Shown: positions 38,515 through 48,402 of the stretch, in pieces
How the letters are laid out: each line of letters begins with the position of its first letter
Position numbering within the stretch: the stretch's first letter is position 1
Source: JAEUMW01 sp963734295
GTDB lineage: Bacteria > Pseudomonadota > Gammaproteobacteria > Burkholderiales > JAEUMW01
DNA: 64,000 nucleotides
Direction: 5' to 3'
Assembly: GCA_963734295.1 (NCBI GenBank)
Contig: CAVTGS010000017.1
Span: forward strand, 62,001 to 126,000
Notes under the pieces: model-generated
Database searches by the model: none
What the model saw: the letters and a program-made list of their open reading frames with translations, nothing else
Told to the model about the DNA's origin: nothing
Translations under genes and position numbers: made by a program

Positions 38515-39144
38515 ATGCGTACCAGCACCAGGTCCAACACGGGCAAGCCCGGCGCCGGATTCCGGCGCGCCAACACGGTCAACAGGGTGACGGTTACCAA
38601 GCGGACAGCAACAGCCACGCGCGCCGCGCGCAAGCCCCCGCGCCGTGCCCGCACCGCTCCCGATGCCGTCGCGCTGCTGAAGGACGACCACAAGCGGGTC
38701 GACGCGCTCTTCAAGCGCTTCGCGAAGCTAGAGGACGACGGCGAAAAGAAAGCGGCGCTCGTCAATGAGATCTGTGAAGCGCTGCGCATCCACACCCAGG
38801 TCGAAGAGGAGATCTTCTACCCCGCGGTGCGCGAGGCGATCGGCGACGACGACCTGATGGACGAAGCCGACGTCGAGCATCAATCCGCCAAGACGCTGAT
38901 GGCAGAGCTCGCGCGCATCAAGCCGGGCGACGATCACTACGATGCGAAGGTCACGGTACTGGGTGAATACATCCGGCACCACGTGAAGGAAGAGCAGGAG
39001 GAGATGTTCCCGCGGGCGCGCGCCGCGAAAGTCGACCTGAAGGCGCTCGGGGCGAAGATCGCAGCGCGGAAGCAGGATCTATCCGGCGGCGGCGAGCCGG
39101 CGGGGGATCTGCTCCAGCGTGTGATGAGTCCCATGCTGGGTTAG
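38515..39144 (+). CDS. Hemerythrin HHE-domain protein with basic N terminus
   Basis: A 209-residue cytosolic protein. After a ~48-residue Lys/Arg/Thr-rich leader come two HHE-type helix pairs with di-iron ligands: KDDHKRVD, IHTQVEEEIFYP, EHQSAKTLM and HHVKEEQEEMFP. Such proteins bind O2 or NO or store iron under stress. The basic leader could contact nucleic acid. It is followed by a terminator. Confidence 0.88.
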   Translation: MRTSTRSNTGKPGAGFRRANTVNRVTVTKRTATATRAARKPPRRARTAPDAVALLKDDHKRVDALFKRFAKLEDDGEKKAALVNEICEALRIHTQVEEEIFYPAVREAIGDDDLMDEADVEHQSAKTLMAELARIKPGDDHYDAKVTVLGEYIRHHVKEEQEEMFPRARAAKVDLKALGAKIAARKQDLSGGGEPAGDLLQRVMSPMLG

Positions 39145-39167
39145 GCTCTGCGCCGCCCCCTCTCCGC

Positions 39168-39198
39168 GGGCAGCGGCCATCGAGGCCGCTGCCCTTTT
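39168..39198 (+). terminator. Intrinsic terminator after hemerythrin gene
   Basis: GGGCAGCGGCC, loop ATCGA, GGCCGCTGCCC, then TTTT: a perfect 11-bp stem with a short T run. Confidence 0.85.
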
Positions 39199-39290
39199 CA
39201 CATCGCAGCCAGGATGCGCGCGTATCGTCGCGAGTGGGTACCATGGTGGCCGGAAAGACAAGCTCCATGGGAAACGAAGAAGGACTCGAC

Positions 39291-40667
39291 ATGGCGGCAC
39301 CACACTCGCTCACGAATCTGCCCCGCCCGATCGCCCTGACGCTCCTGGGAGCGGCGGGCATCCTCCTCGCGAATGCTTACATCTCCTACGAGAACACGCG
39401 CCGGCTCCAGGAAGCGAATGCCTGGATCGTCCACTCGGCCAACGTCTTGGAGAAGAGCGCCCGGGTGAACGCACAACTCAACCGCGCGGGGCAAGCCGAG
39501 CGCGGGTTCCTGCTGACGGGACAGGAGAGCTTCCTCGCGCCTTACGAAACCGCCAGCCAGCAGGTCGTCGAGCGGCTGGCGGAGCTGCAGTCCCTCACCG
39601 CCGACGACGAGACCCAGCAGGGTCGCGTGAATCAGCTCGCGGCGCTGGTCCAGGAGAGACTCGCACAGCTCGAGAGCGCGATCGCCACGTACCGCGAGCG
39701 CGGCGTACAGGCGGCCCGCGAGACCGTCACCAAGAATGAGGAGCGTCATCTGACCGACGAGGTCCAGGCGGTGCTCGCCGAGCTTCGTGCCGAGGAGGAA
39801 AAGATGAGGGCGATGCGCGAAGCAGAGTTGGGCAGCAACACTCGGTTCGCGGCGTTCTCGGGCATGGTGGCGGTTGCCGTCGGCCTGAGCCAGCTGTTGC
39901 TCTCCTGGTACATGATCGCGATCTACCTCGAGGGGCGGCGCGAGTCGGAGGCGGAGCTCACGCGCGTGAACGCGGGCCTCGAGAAGATCGTGCAGGCACG
40001 TACCGACGATCTCTCGCGCCTCTCCCGGCATCTCATGACGGTGCGCGAGGACGAGAAAGCGAAGATCGCGCGCGAACTGCACGACGAGCTCGGCAGCAAC
40101 CTCACTGCCGCCCGCATGGACCTCGCCTGGGTCGCACAGCGGGTGGCCGACAATGCCCCCGTAGCGCAACGCGTCGCGCGCGCTTCCGAGATCGTGCGCG
40201 CGACCGTCGATCTCGGTCGCCGCATCATCCACGATCTTCGTCCACCCCTGCTCGATAATCTGGGGCTTTCCGCGGCTATCGAAGCGCATCTCACGGAGTT
40301 CAGCAAGAGCTCCGGCCTCAAGGTTGATATCGACGTAGCGGACGAGCTTCCCGAGCTCGCGGAAGGCTGCCCCATTGCCCTCTTCAGGATTACGCAGGAA
40401 GCGCTCACGAATGTCCTCCGCTACGCGCAAGCGGGCCGGGTCCGCGTCTCCCTGCGCTGCGCGGGGAGCGATATCGTGCTCGAAATCATCGACGACGGCA
40501 TTGGCATGTCCGAAGATGCCCTCGCGAAGTCGATGTCCCACGGCCTGCTCGGGATGAGGGAGCGAGCCGCCTTGTTCGGCGGCAAGTTACACCTCGAGCG
40601 CGGCCCGGGAAACAAGGGAACGGTCGTGCGCGTGACACTGCCCTGCGTGGCCAAGAAGGCCGCGTAG
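39291..40667 (+). CDS. CHASE3-HisKA_3 sensor histidine kinase (NarX/UhpB type)
   Basis: A 458-residue membrane kinase: TM1 (LTLLGAAGILLANAYISY), a CHASE3-like domain with RAGQAERGFLLTGQESFL, TM2 (~190-210), a phosphoacceptor helix with ELHDELGSNLTAAR, and a HATPase domain (ITQEALTNVLRYAQA, DDGIGM, GLLGMRERAALFGG). GAAGGA six bases before ATG 39291 decides the start; GTG 39234 and two ATGs are in-frame alternatives. The likely partner is the NarL-type regulator at 43804, separated by the YqjDEK-like genes and the sigma-54 activator. Confidence 0.9.
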   Translation: MAAPHSLTNLPRPIALTLLGAAGILLANAYISYENTRRLQEANAWIVHSANVLEKSARVNAQLNRAGQAERGFLLTGQESFLAPYETASQQVVERLAELQSLTADDETQQGRVNQLAALVQERLAQLESAIATYRERGVQAARETVTKNEERHLTDEVQAVLAELRAEEEKMRAMREAELGSNTRFAAFSGMVAVAVGLSQLLLSWYMIAIYLEGRRESEAELTRVNAGLEKIVQARTDDLSRLSRHLMTVREDEKAKIARELHDELGSNLTAARMDLAWVAQRVADNAPVAQRVARASEIVRATVDLGRRIIHDLRPPLLDNLGLSAAIEAHLTEFSKSSGLKVDIDVADELPELAEGCPIALFRITQEALTNVLRYAQAGRVRVSLRCAGSDIVLEIIDDGIGMSEDALAKSMSHGLLGMRERAALFGGKLHLERGPGNKGTVVRVTLPCVAKKAA

Positions 40668-40719
40668 CCCTGGTTGCCAGCGCAGCGTCGACGGGCAGTG
40701 GCCCAAGGACTACTCGCGG

Positions 40720-41118
40720 TCAGCGCCCAATCTGCGACGCCTCTGATCGACATTGCGAGGGCGGGTCTGCAGTTGCCTGCGCGGCTGGCGACATTGCCCG
40801 CCAGATACGGCTAACCAAGGTGAAAACGTTCAGCGCGGTGTCCAGCGCGCCAAGGCCGGGCGCCGCTGACCCGTCGGCGCCGCGCGCGCCTTTCGTGCCC
40901 TTCGGGGCATGCCCCTCCGTCAGCTTGCCGCCGATAAATCCCGCACCCGCTGCGAGCAGCAGCGTGGTGGGCGACGACAACCGTCGGCGTATCGCCCGAT
41001 CCAGCGCGGCGGCGCGCAGACTCAGGGATCGCCGCTCGTCCAGTATCCTGCGCTCCAACTCCGTGATCTGAACCATCACCGGGGCGGGGGAACTGGTGCC
41101 GCGAAAGGTCGAGCTCAT
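40720..41118 (-). CDS. YqjK-like small membrane protein
   Basis: A 132-residue protein. The N-terminal helix ITELERRILDERRSLSLRAA resembles the start of YqjK proteins and is followed by a short hydrophobic stretch (LLLAAGAGFIGGKL). The last third (FTLVSRIWRAM and after) has little conservation. It is third in an apparent operon of YqjD-, YqjE- and YqjK-like genes, the same order as E. coli yqjD-yqjE-yqjK. Its ATG overlaps the stop of the gene before. The assignment rests on order as much as on sequence. Confidence 0.55.
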   Translation of the reverse strand: MSSTFRGTSSPAPVMVQITELERRILDERRSLSLRAAALDRAIRRRLSSPTTLLLAAGAGFIGGKLTEGHAPKGTKGARGADGSAAPGLGALDTALNVFTLVSRIWRAMSPAAQATADPPSQCRSEASQIGR

Positions 41119-41531
41119 GTCCGATCCCTCGGGTCGCATGGCGTTGCTGACGGCCGAAGGCTGCGGATCGTGGCCGGGAAACGCAGACAATGGCTCTTGC
41201 GGCGGATCACGACGTACAGAATGCAGGCGACCCCCAGATTCACGCTGACCGCAGCCACCAGTGCGACATCGGCGCTGACACCTCTGTCGATCGATACGAG
41301 CACGCCAGCGCTAACCAAGCCCAGCCAAGCGCTTACGATCAGTATCCCCAGCATCACGCCGGCAACGAGCATGGTCACCAGGCTTTGGCCGGCAAGCTTC
41401 GCCTCGAGAGCAGCGAGCGCGAGGTAGTCGTGCGCCAAGCTGTGCGCTGCTTCCCACAGCGATGTGGCGTCTTCCAGCAGCGCGGAGCCGCCCGCGCCGC
41501 CGCCAGCAGTCGTTTCCGATTCTGCCAACAC
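41115..41531 (-). CDS. YqjE/holin-X-like membrane protein
   Basis: About 139 residues with an amphipathic helix (AAHSLAHDYLALAALEAKLAG) and two transmembrane segments (~60-82 and ~88-110), the layout of YqjE and phage-holin-family (DUF1469) proteins. It likely starts at GTG 41531 or TTG 41528, just after the YqjD-like stop; the frame upstream overlaps that gene. It overlaps the next gene by 4 bp. Confidence 0.65.
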   Translation of the reverse strand: MLAESETTAGGGAGGSALLEDATSLWEAAHSLAHDYLALAALEAKLAGQSLVTMLVAGVMLGILIVSAWLGLVSAGVLVSIDRGVSADVALVAAVSVNLGVACILYVVIRRKSHCLRFPATIRSLRPSATPCDPRDRT

Positions 41532-41557
41532 GGGCGACAGTCCGATTGCCGAGCGCT

Positions 41558-41902
41558 CTAACGCGAGCTCGTCAAACGGCTCAGGAGGAAGCCGGCCGCG
41601 GCTGCAATGCCGAGTGATGCGAGCGGATGGTCTCGCACATAGGCACTGCAATCGTCCAGTAGCCGTGCTTGTACGTCTTTCAGCTGGCCACCCTTTACGC
41701 CCAGTGTTTCAGCGGCGTGGGTCGCCACGTCGGCAATCCTGTCGACCGCTTGGTGGGCACCAGCGGTAATGTGACCGATGGCCGGGCGAGCAGCCTCGGA
41801 AACCTTATGGATGGCCTCATGGGTCCCCGCAGCGGCTTGATCGATATTGCGGGTCAGCGTGGCCTCGGCCGCGGCCGGGGCGATTCTTTCAGTCGTTTCC
41901 AT
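41558..41902 (-). CDS. YqjD/ElaB-like (DUF883) ribosome-anchoring membrane protein
   Basis: A 114-residue protein with a long amphipathic helical region (KVSEAARPAIGHITAGAHQA) and a C-terminal anchor (YVRDHPLASLGIAAAAGFLLSRL), the DUF883 hallmark. Family members tether ribosomes to the membrane in stationary phase. AGAGGA lies six bases before the ATG. A sigma-54-like promoter lies about 85 bp upstream. A second DUF883-like gene is at 43444. Confidence 0.82.
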   Translation of the reverse strand: METTERIAPAAAEATLTRNIDQAAAGTHEAIHKVSEAARPAIGHITAGAHQAVDRIADVATHAAETLGVKGGQLKDVQARLLDDCSAYVRDHPLASLGIAAAAGFLLSRLTSSR

Positions 41903-41986
41903 TTGGATCCTCTCACAAAGAAGTTTGACGGCACAAATCCTGAGGGCATGTCTTGCGAAGAACCGCAAGAATGCACCCGTTACCGC

Positions 41987-42002
41987 CGCACTCAATGTGC
42001 CA
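41987..42002 (-). promoter_or_regulatory. Sigma-54 (-24/-12) promoter of the YqjDEK-like operon
   Basis: On the minus strand TGGCACATTGAGTGCG has GG and GC ten bases apart and a perfect TGGCAC block. Transcription would begin near 41976, about 74 nt before the YqjD-like ATG. A sigma-54 activator gene lies divergently about 330 bp away. Confidence 0.6.
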
Positions 42003-42165
42003 CTCCTCTTTCGTCATCGGCACAGCAGGTTACGAATACGAACGATCCGGCGCGCGCGTAAGAATGGGACCGGCGGCCGTAAAAGTTTCCGGAAGGCTAT
42101 CGAACTACCGGGCGCCCTCGACGGTGCTACTTGCGCCGACGCCAACCCGGGTCTCTCCACTGGCG

Positions 42166-42204
42166 TGTAGGACGGACTCCGACAGCACCTCCAATCGTCC
42201 TACA
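42166..42204 (+). repeat. Palindrome in the 5' region of the sigma-54 activator gene
   Basis: TGTAGGACG (42166-42174) and its inverted copy CGTCCTACA (42196-42204), with a 21-nt loop; CGTCCTACG recurs at about 42241. It could be a regulator site or a REP-like element. The remainder of 41903-42325 holds no gene. Confidence 0.5.
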
Positions 42205-42325
42205 GCGCAATGCGAGCTTCACCGATACCGCCGTCAGGCGGCGCGTCCTACGATTCGCTTCCATAAGAGGGGTTCATCGACCGACCCGGCCCACGAGGCC
42301 AGGCTTCCAAGGAGGCGATACCAAC

Positions 42326-43414
<1,089 letters not shown>

Positions 43415-43443
43415 ACGTCCACCAACCCGCAAGGAGCTTCACC

Positions 43444-43716
43444 ATGAAGACATACGCGAACGAGGCAGTAAAGAGCTCGGATACCGCAGCCCGGATCGTC
43501 GAGAAGGTAGCGCCGGCCGTGCAGGGCACGGCAGATCGCCTGGTCGAAGCCACCCACACGTTGGCCGATGCCGCAGCCCACGGCATCGAGACGTTGTCGC
43601 ACCGCCGCGACGATGCGCTCGGCGCATGCCGCGATGCAGTGGCGGCGCGCCCGCTCGGCGCCATCGGCGTGGCGGTGCTGGCGGGGCTCGTGCTCGGTGC
43701 ACTGCTGCGCAAATAG
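43444..43716 (+). CDS. DUF883-like small membrane protein
   Basis: 90 residues, MKTYANEAVKSSDTAARIV, an amphipathic helix, then AARPLGAIGVAVLAGLVLGALL as membrane anchor. Same architecture as the YqjD/ElaB-like protein at 41558, but little sequence identity. AAGGAG lies before the ATG, 29 bp after the sigma-54 activator, probably co-transcribed. Confidence 0.75.
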   Translation: MKTYANEAVKSSDTAARIVEKVAPAVQGTADRLVEATHTLADAAAHGIETLSHRRDDALGACRDAVAARPLGAIGVAVLAGLVLGALLRK

Positions 43717-43803
43717 CGATCGTGGTTTACGTTCGTGGACCGTCGCGTTACTGTGGCAGCCGAAGGCGCGCACCTTTCCCCCTGCGCGCGCCTCGACACG
43801 AAG

Positions 43804-44436
43804 ATGATCCGCATACTCATCGCCGACGACCACGCCATCGTGCGTGCGGGACTGCAAACGCTGCTCTCCGGCCTCCCGGACATGGAGATCGCGGGAGAAG
43901 CCGGCTCGGGCGAGGAAGCGATCCGTATGGTCAGGCAAGGCAAGTGGGACGTGGTCCTGCTCGACATCTCGATGCCGGACAAGAACGGCGTGGACACCTT
44001 GACCGAGATCAGGCGCCACCGGCCCGAGCTGCCGGTGGTGATGCTTTCCATGCACCCCGAGAGCCAGTATGCCGTGAGCCTGCTGCGCGCGGGTGCGAGC
44101 GGCTACGTGTCGAAGGACGGGGCGCCGGAGGAGCTGGTGCTCGCCATCCGCACCGTCATGCAGGGACGCCGTTACGTGAGCGCCACCGTGGGCGAGCTGC
44201 TCGCGGCCGATCTCGACCGCAACGCGGATCGTCCGCTGCACGGTGCTCTCTCGGAGCGCGAGTTCCAGATTTTCTGCAAGCTCGCGGCGGGTCAGCCGGT
44301 GTCCCGGATCGCCGAGGCGCTCTTTCTCAGCGTGAAGACCGTCAGCACCTATCGCGCGCGGATACTCGAAAAGATGGGCATGAAAACGAACGCCGACCTG
44401 ACGTATTACGCGATCAAGAACGGGCTGATCGAATAG
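43804..44436 (+). CDS. NarL/FixJ-family response regulator
   Basis: A 210-residue cytosolic regulator. Receiver domain with IRILIADDHAIVRAGL, phospho-Asp in VVLLDISMPDKNG and Lys in GYVSKDGAPEEL; LuxR-type helix-turn-helix with LSEREFQIFCKLAAGQPVS and LSVKTVSTYRARIL. ATG 43804 was chosen; the frame upstream of it is not receiver-like. Likely partner of the CHASE3 kinase at 39291, whose type normally pairs with such regulators. Confidence 0.92.
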   Translation: MIRILIADDHAIVRAGLQTLLSGLPDMEIAGEAGSGEEAIRMVRQGKWDVVLLDISMPDKNGVDTLTEIRRHRPELPVVMLSMHPESQYAVSLLRAGASGYVSKDGAPEELVLAIRTVMQGRRYVSATVGELLAADLDRNADRPLHGALSEREFQIFCKLAAGQPVSRIAEALFLSVKTVSTYRARILEKMGMKTNADLTYYAIKNGLIE

Positions 44437-44539
44437 CTCGGAAACGCGATCGCAGAGCGGCCGGAACAACAACGTGATCCTGACGGGACGGCGTTCGCCG
44501 CAAGCGAACCCGATACGAACCGTGAGCGCGAGGACAGTG

Positions 44540-44908
44540 GTGAAGGTGTATCTGGTGGAAGATTCGCCCGTGCTGCGCGACCGGGTGATGGAGAGTCTCG
44601 CCGAAGACGATCGGGTTGCCGTGGTCGGCCACGCGGAAACGGAAGACGCCGCGCTCGCCGGGATCGCCGCTGCGGCGCCCGACGCCGTCATTCTCGATAT
44701 CCAGTTGAAGCGCGGCAACGGCCTCAACGTGCTGCGCCGCCTCGCGCGTCTGGGGCTCGCCCGCCTGCCCACGGTGATCGTGCTCACCAACTTCGCCGAG
44801 CCCGAGTATCGCCGCCGCGCCATCGCGGCCGGATGCGATTTCTTCTTCGACAAGTCGTCGGAGTTCGATCGGGTGGCGGACGTGCTCGGGACGCTCGCCG
44901 AGCGCTGA
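44540..44908 (+). CDS. Single-domain response regulator
   Basis: About 122 residues: VKVYLVEDSPVLRDRVM, phospho-Asp in AVILDIQLKRGNG, a Thr-type switch (IVLTNF) and Lys in DFFFDKSSEFDRV. No output domain. GTG 44540 with AGGA five bases upstream is the likely start; the frame is open from 44474. It may compete for or relay phosphate in the kinase/NarL pathway next to it (inference). Confidence 0.85.
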   Translation: MKVYLVEDSPVLRDRVMESLAEDDRVAVVGHAETEDAALAGIAAAAPDAVILDIQLKRGNGLNVLRRLARLGLARLPTVIVLTNFAEPEYRRRAIAAGCDFFFDKSSEFDRVADVLGTLAER

Positions 44909-45019
44909 CGCGAGACTGCGCGCCCCCTGGGGGTGCGTGCTACGGAGGCAACGCGATCGCGCGCCGCCGGGGGTTGCAGGTAATATCTCCCCGAGAACCC
45001 TGCCTGCCCGCCCAAACGC

Positions 45020-46282
45020 ATGCTCACCGTCGTCCTGACCGCGCTCGCGACCCTGGCCGTGACGCTGATCGCGCTCAATTTCATCACCCACGAAAGGAAG
45101 ATCGAGAAGCGCATTCCCCGCCTCTACGGCAGCGACGCGCCCCAGTTCCGGCGCACGATGGGCCTCCTGCTCGGTCCGGCCATCGTCGGCGGAAACAAGG
45201 TGCAGACGTTGAACAATGGCGACGACATCTTTCCGGCGATGCTGGCGGCGATCCGCGGCGCGCGGCTCACACTCACCTTCGAAACATACATCTACTGGTC
45301 AGGCGGGATCGGTAGGGAATTCGCCGATGCGCTCGAAGAGCGGGCGCGCGCGGGCGTCAAGGTGCACGTCCTGATCGACTGGGTTGGCAGCCTCAAGATG
45401 GACGACACACTGCTCGACGAATTGGAACGCGCTGGCGTCGAGATCGAAAGATATCACCCACTCCACTGGTATCACATTGCCCGCTTGAACAACCGCACGC
45501 ACCGCAAGCTGCTCGTGGTGGACGGGCGCGTTGGATTCACGGGCGGGGTGGGAATCGCGGACAGGTGGTGCGGGAATGCCCAGGATCCGGATCATTGGCG
45601 CGACATCCATTACCGCGTCGAGGGGCCCGTCGTGGCACAGTTGCAGGCCGTGTTCCTGGACAACTGGATGAAGGTCAGCGGTAAGGTGCTACACGGTGAC
45701 GGGTATTTCCCTGCGCTCGAAGCCGCGGGCGAGGCATCGGCGCAGATGTTCTCGAGCTCCCCTTCCGGCGGCGGCGAGAGCATGCGCCTCATGTATCTGC
45801 TTTCGATCACGGCGGCCGGACAGGCGATCCGACTGTCCGCCTCCTACTTCGTGCCCGATGCGCTCACGATCCGCACCCTCGTGCAAGCCCGTGAGCGCGG
45901 CGTCGCGATCCAGGTAATTGTCCCCGGTGCCCATATCGACGCCGAGACGGTGCGCCGCGCGTCACGCGCGAAGTGGGGCGCGCTCCTCGAGGCCGGGGTC
46001 GAGATCTACGAGTACCAACCCACCATGTTCCACTGCAAGGTCATGGTCGTGGACGAGGTGCTCGTGTCGGTCGGCTCGACCAACTTCGATACCCGCTCCT
46101 TCAGTCTCAACGACGAGGCGAATCTCAACGTCTATGACGCGGAGTTCGCGCGTGAACAGATCGCGGTGTTCGAGCGCGACCGGACGCATGCCCACCGCGT
46201 CACGCTCGAGACATGGCGCCACCGCCCCTGGCGCGAAAAGCTCTGGGAGCACACGGCGGCGCTCCTGAGCTCGCAGTTGTAA
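45020..46282 (+). CDS. Cardiolipin synthase-type phospholipase D family enzyme (ClsB-like)
   Basis: A 420-residue protein with an N-terminal membrane anchor (LTVVLTALATLAVTLIALNF) and two HKD half-sites: HRKLLVVDGRVGFTGG and HCKVMVVDEVLVSVGSTNFD. The domain order (TLTFETYIYWSG, then the two HKDs) fits ClsB/C rather than PLD toxins. Would make cardiolipin or related phospholipids at the inner membrane. In a stress/envelope cluster. Confidence 0.88.
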   Translation: MLTVVLTALATLAVTLIALNFITHERKIEKRIPRLYGSDAPQFRRTMGLLLGPAIVGGNKVQTLNNGDDIFPAMLAAIRGARLTLTFETYIYWSGGIGREFADALEERARAGVKVHVLIDWVGSLKMDDTLLDELERAGVEIERYHPLHWYHIARLNNRTHRKLLVVDGRVGFTGGVGIADRWCGNAQDPDHWRDIHYRVEGPVVAQLQAVFLDNWMKVSGKVLHGDGYFPALEAAGEASAQMFSSSPSGGGESMRLMYLLSITAAGQAIRLSASYFVPDALTIRTLVQARERGVAIQVIVPGAHIDAETVRRASRAKWGALLEAGVEIYEYQPTMFHCKVMVVDEVLVSVGSTNFDTRSFSLNDEANLNVYDAEFAREQIAVFERDRTHAHRVTLETWRHRPWREKLWEHTAALLSSQL

Positions 46283-46303
46283 CGCCTTTCCTGTCTTGTC
46301 GCG

Positions 46304-47150
46304 TCACGCGACGCGCGGTTCGGCGGCGACGGCGACGATCGGCTGCGCCTCGAGCGGCGTGCCGGCGGGCCCGATGAGCGGGCACATATAGGTCATGCGC
46401 ACGGGCCCGAAGATGGTCGCGAAAGCCACGTCTGCCGCGTCGCGCCCGGTCCCGATCCGCACTTGGTCCGACCGCAGGGCAAGTCCGGTCGGATCGAAGA
46501 GGTGCCAGCCCCCCGTAAGATAGGCCTCGAACACCGCGTGAAAATCCGGGGGAGGATCGGCGAACGTCGCATAGCCCGTGACGAACCGCGCGGGGATGTT
46601 GATCGCGCGGCACAGACGCGATAGCGAGGTGGGCAAAATCGCGGCATACCCCGGCGCGACCAGTGACGGTATCGAACGCGGAATGCGTCCCCTGAGTGGT
46701 GCCGACCTCGTACTTGATATGGTCGCGGATCCACTGACAGATCGCCTCGACGCGTTGCGCCCCCTGCGGGAGTGCTCCGAACTCCAGCAGCGCCATGCGC
46801 ATGAGCGCATCGGACTCGCAGTAGCGGCTCGGCAGGATGAAGCGCAGCACGTCGAGCGGCAGCTCACCGACCGGCACCTCGGCCGCGTCGGGCACGCCTT
46901 CGGGGGCTCCCTCCACTTCCACCGTGGCGCGGTAGTTCAGGCGCAGCGATCCCGTATCCGCGTTGAAGCGCACGAAACGGTTCTTCACGATCGGATCGGT
47001 ATAGCGGTCGCACGCGAGCGGAGGATCGGTCACCAGCGATTCGTGCAGCACGCGCTGGCCGGGCATCGAGGCGGCCTCGACGTTGAGCAGGAAGGTGCTG
47101 GGACCACCGACCTCGTAGCCCAGCTCGCAGTGGATGTCGAACGTCTTCAA
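46304..47150 (-). CDS. Transglutaminase-like cysteine peptidase domain protein (frame broken by one extra base)
   Basis: About 281 residues when repaired. The N-terminal part (LKTFDIHCELGYEV) is a bacterial transglutaminase N-domain. The core has Cys in GRAGVCRDFAHLAIA and then, in another frame, INIPARFVTGYA and the His-Asp GGWHLFDPTGLA. The frame changes in GCGTCTGTGCCGCG near 46620; removing one T gives ALCRAINIPARF. The likely start is TTG 47150, with AAAGGAGAG just upstream. Substrate unknown. Confidence 0.85.
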
Positions 47151-47356
47151 GCTTGCTCTCCTTTCGTTGAACCGCGGGAATCGGATTTGACCGCAAGGTG
47201 CAGAAACGGTGCCACCCGCCCCTCCCCACAACCATCGGCGTTGTGCGTGAATCGCGCCCAGGGGGACTCGGCAAGTTTTGCCGCCCGGATCCCTTTGTTA
47301 CCCGTTCGGCGATCGCAGCCTCTCGCGTAACTCACTGTCCTCCCTCGAAAAACCGC

Positions 47357-47372
47357 GTGGCACGGGGGCTGC
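47357..47372 (+). promoter_or_regulatory. Sigma-54 (-24/-12) promoter of csbD
   Basis: GTGGCACGGGGGCTGC has TGGCACG exact and GG-N10-GC spacing. The start point near 47384 leaves ~62 nt to the csbD ATG. The rest of 47151-47445 holds no gene. Confidence 0.65.
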
Positions 47373-47445
47373 GAACGTTACGGCGCGGAACGACCACGCA
47401 CGTGATCGTACCGACATCCCACTCCCGACACATCAGGAGGCATTC

Positions 47446-47646
47446 ATGAACTGGGATCGCATCGAAGGCAACTGGAAGCAGTTCACAGGCAAGGTCAAGG
47501 AGCAGTGGGGCGAGCTTACCGATGACCAGATCGACGTCATCAACGGGCGCCGTGATCAACTGGCTGGCAAGGTCCAGGAGGCGTACGGCCTGACGAAGGA
47601 AGAGGCCGAGGCGCAAGTGAAGGACTGGGAGTCCCGTCTGGGCTGA
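47446..47646 (+). CDS. CsbD-family stress protein
   Basis: 66 residues, MNWDRIEGNWKQFTGKVKEQ and then QLAGKVQEAYGLTKEEAE, the complete CsbD signature. These small hydrophilic proteins are induced by general stress; the mechanism is unknown. AGGAGG lies six bases before the ATG. Probably driven by the adjacent sigma-54 site and read together with the next genes. Confidence 0.92.
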   Translation: MNWDRIEGNWKQFTGKVKEQWGELTDDQIDVINGRRDQLAGKVQEAYGLTKEEAEAQVKDWESRLG

Positions 47647-47684
47647 GCCAGGCTCTTCCTCCAACACGACACGCAGGAGAACAC

Positions 47685-48089
47685 ATGACGAAGCTCACGC
47701 ACGCTCTGATTGCCGGAGTATTCGGCCTGGGGCTCGCCGCCGGCGCTTGCGCCGACGACATGACCAAAGCCGAAAAGAAGGGCGCCGAAGCCCGTTACGA
47801 CGCTGCGGTGGAAAAAGCGAAAGCCGACTACAAGGTCGCCAGGCAGCGCTGCGACAGCCTTGGCGGCAACGACAAGGACGTCTGCATGAAGGAAGCGAAG
47901 GCCGCGGAGCAACGAGCGCGCGCCGACGCCAAGGCGGCCAAGGAGTCGGGTAAGGCCGGCGCCGAGGCGCGCGAGGACAGGCGTGAAGCGGAGTACGAGG
48001 TGGCGAAGGAGAAGTGCGACGCGCTCTCCGGTGCCGCCAAGGACGCCTGCCTCGCCGAAGCCAAGGCGCGTTCCAAGGGCAGGACCTGA
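47685..48089 (+). CDS. Periplasmic Ala/Lys/Glu-rich helical protein
   Basis: 134 residues with a signal peptide (cleavage after GACA) and a charged helical mature part. The mature part repeats one unit twice: YKVARQRCDSLGGNDKDVC and YEVAKEKCDALSGAAKDAC, each with two Cys, suggesting two disulfide-pinned helices. Similar unnamed proteins occur beside CsbD and entericidin genes in Burkholderiales. Function unknown. Confidence 0.75.
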   Translation: MTKLTHALIAGVFGLGLAAGACADDMTKAEKKGAEARYDAAVEKAKADYKVARQRCDSLGGNDKDVCMKEAKAAEQRARADAKAAKESGKAGAEAREDRREAEYEVAKEKCDALSGAAKDACLAEAKARSKGRT

Positions 48090-48104
48090 TCCACTCCCGA
48101 GAAC

Positions 48105-48131
48105 GGCCCGTCTCCACCCCGGAGACGGGCC
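48105..48131 (+). terminator. Strong hairpin between two stress genes
   Basis: GGCCCGTCTCC, loop ACCCC, GGAGACGGGCC: perfect 11-bp stem, but no T run follows. May stabilise the upstream mRNA or attenuate reading into the entericidin gene. Confidence 0.6.
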
Positions 48132-48157
48132 ACCCCCCAACGAACGAGGAGCCCATC

Positions 48158-48292
48158 ATGATCAAACGACTCATTGCAGTGCTGATCGCCGCCGTAGTGC
48201 TCGCTGGCTGCAACACGATGGAAGGCGCAGGCCGGGACATCGAACGCGGTGGCGAGAAAGTGCAGGACGCCGCCGGCAAGGCGAAGAAGTAA
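48158..48292 (+). CDS. Entericidin-family small lipoprotein
   Basis: 44 residues, signal MIKRLIAVLIAAVVLAGC with lipobox LAGC, then NTMEGAGRDIERGGEKVQDA, the EcnA/B signature. Entericidins are osmotic/stationary-phase lipoproteins described as a toxin-antidote pair in E. coli; here only one member is present. GAGGAG lies before the ATG. Confidence 0.88.
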   Translation: MIKRLIAVLIAAVVLAGCNTMEGAGRDIERGGEKVQDAAGKAKK

Positions 48293-48402
48293 ACCTCACC
48301 CCGCGCAGTGGACATGGCGCGCACATGTCGTAACCGAGACTGCATCCGACGGTCTCCGAAGAGCACGACGGTTGGAATGGCGATACCTGAGTTCGAGCCC
48401 CA

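Noticed and set aside
39198..40541. 447-codon minus-strand frame opposite the histidine kinase
   Set aside because: The kinase on the plus strand shows all expected motifs; this is its antisense shadow.
42130..42142. GGTGCTACTTGC as a sigma-54 promoter for the activator gene itself
   Set aside because: GG and GC are only eight bases apart; the spacing must be ten.
44474..44539. N-terminal extension of the single-domain response regulator (MILTGRRSPQANPIRT)
   Set aside because: Not receiver-like; the ribosome site and the family start point to GTG 44540.
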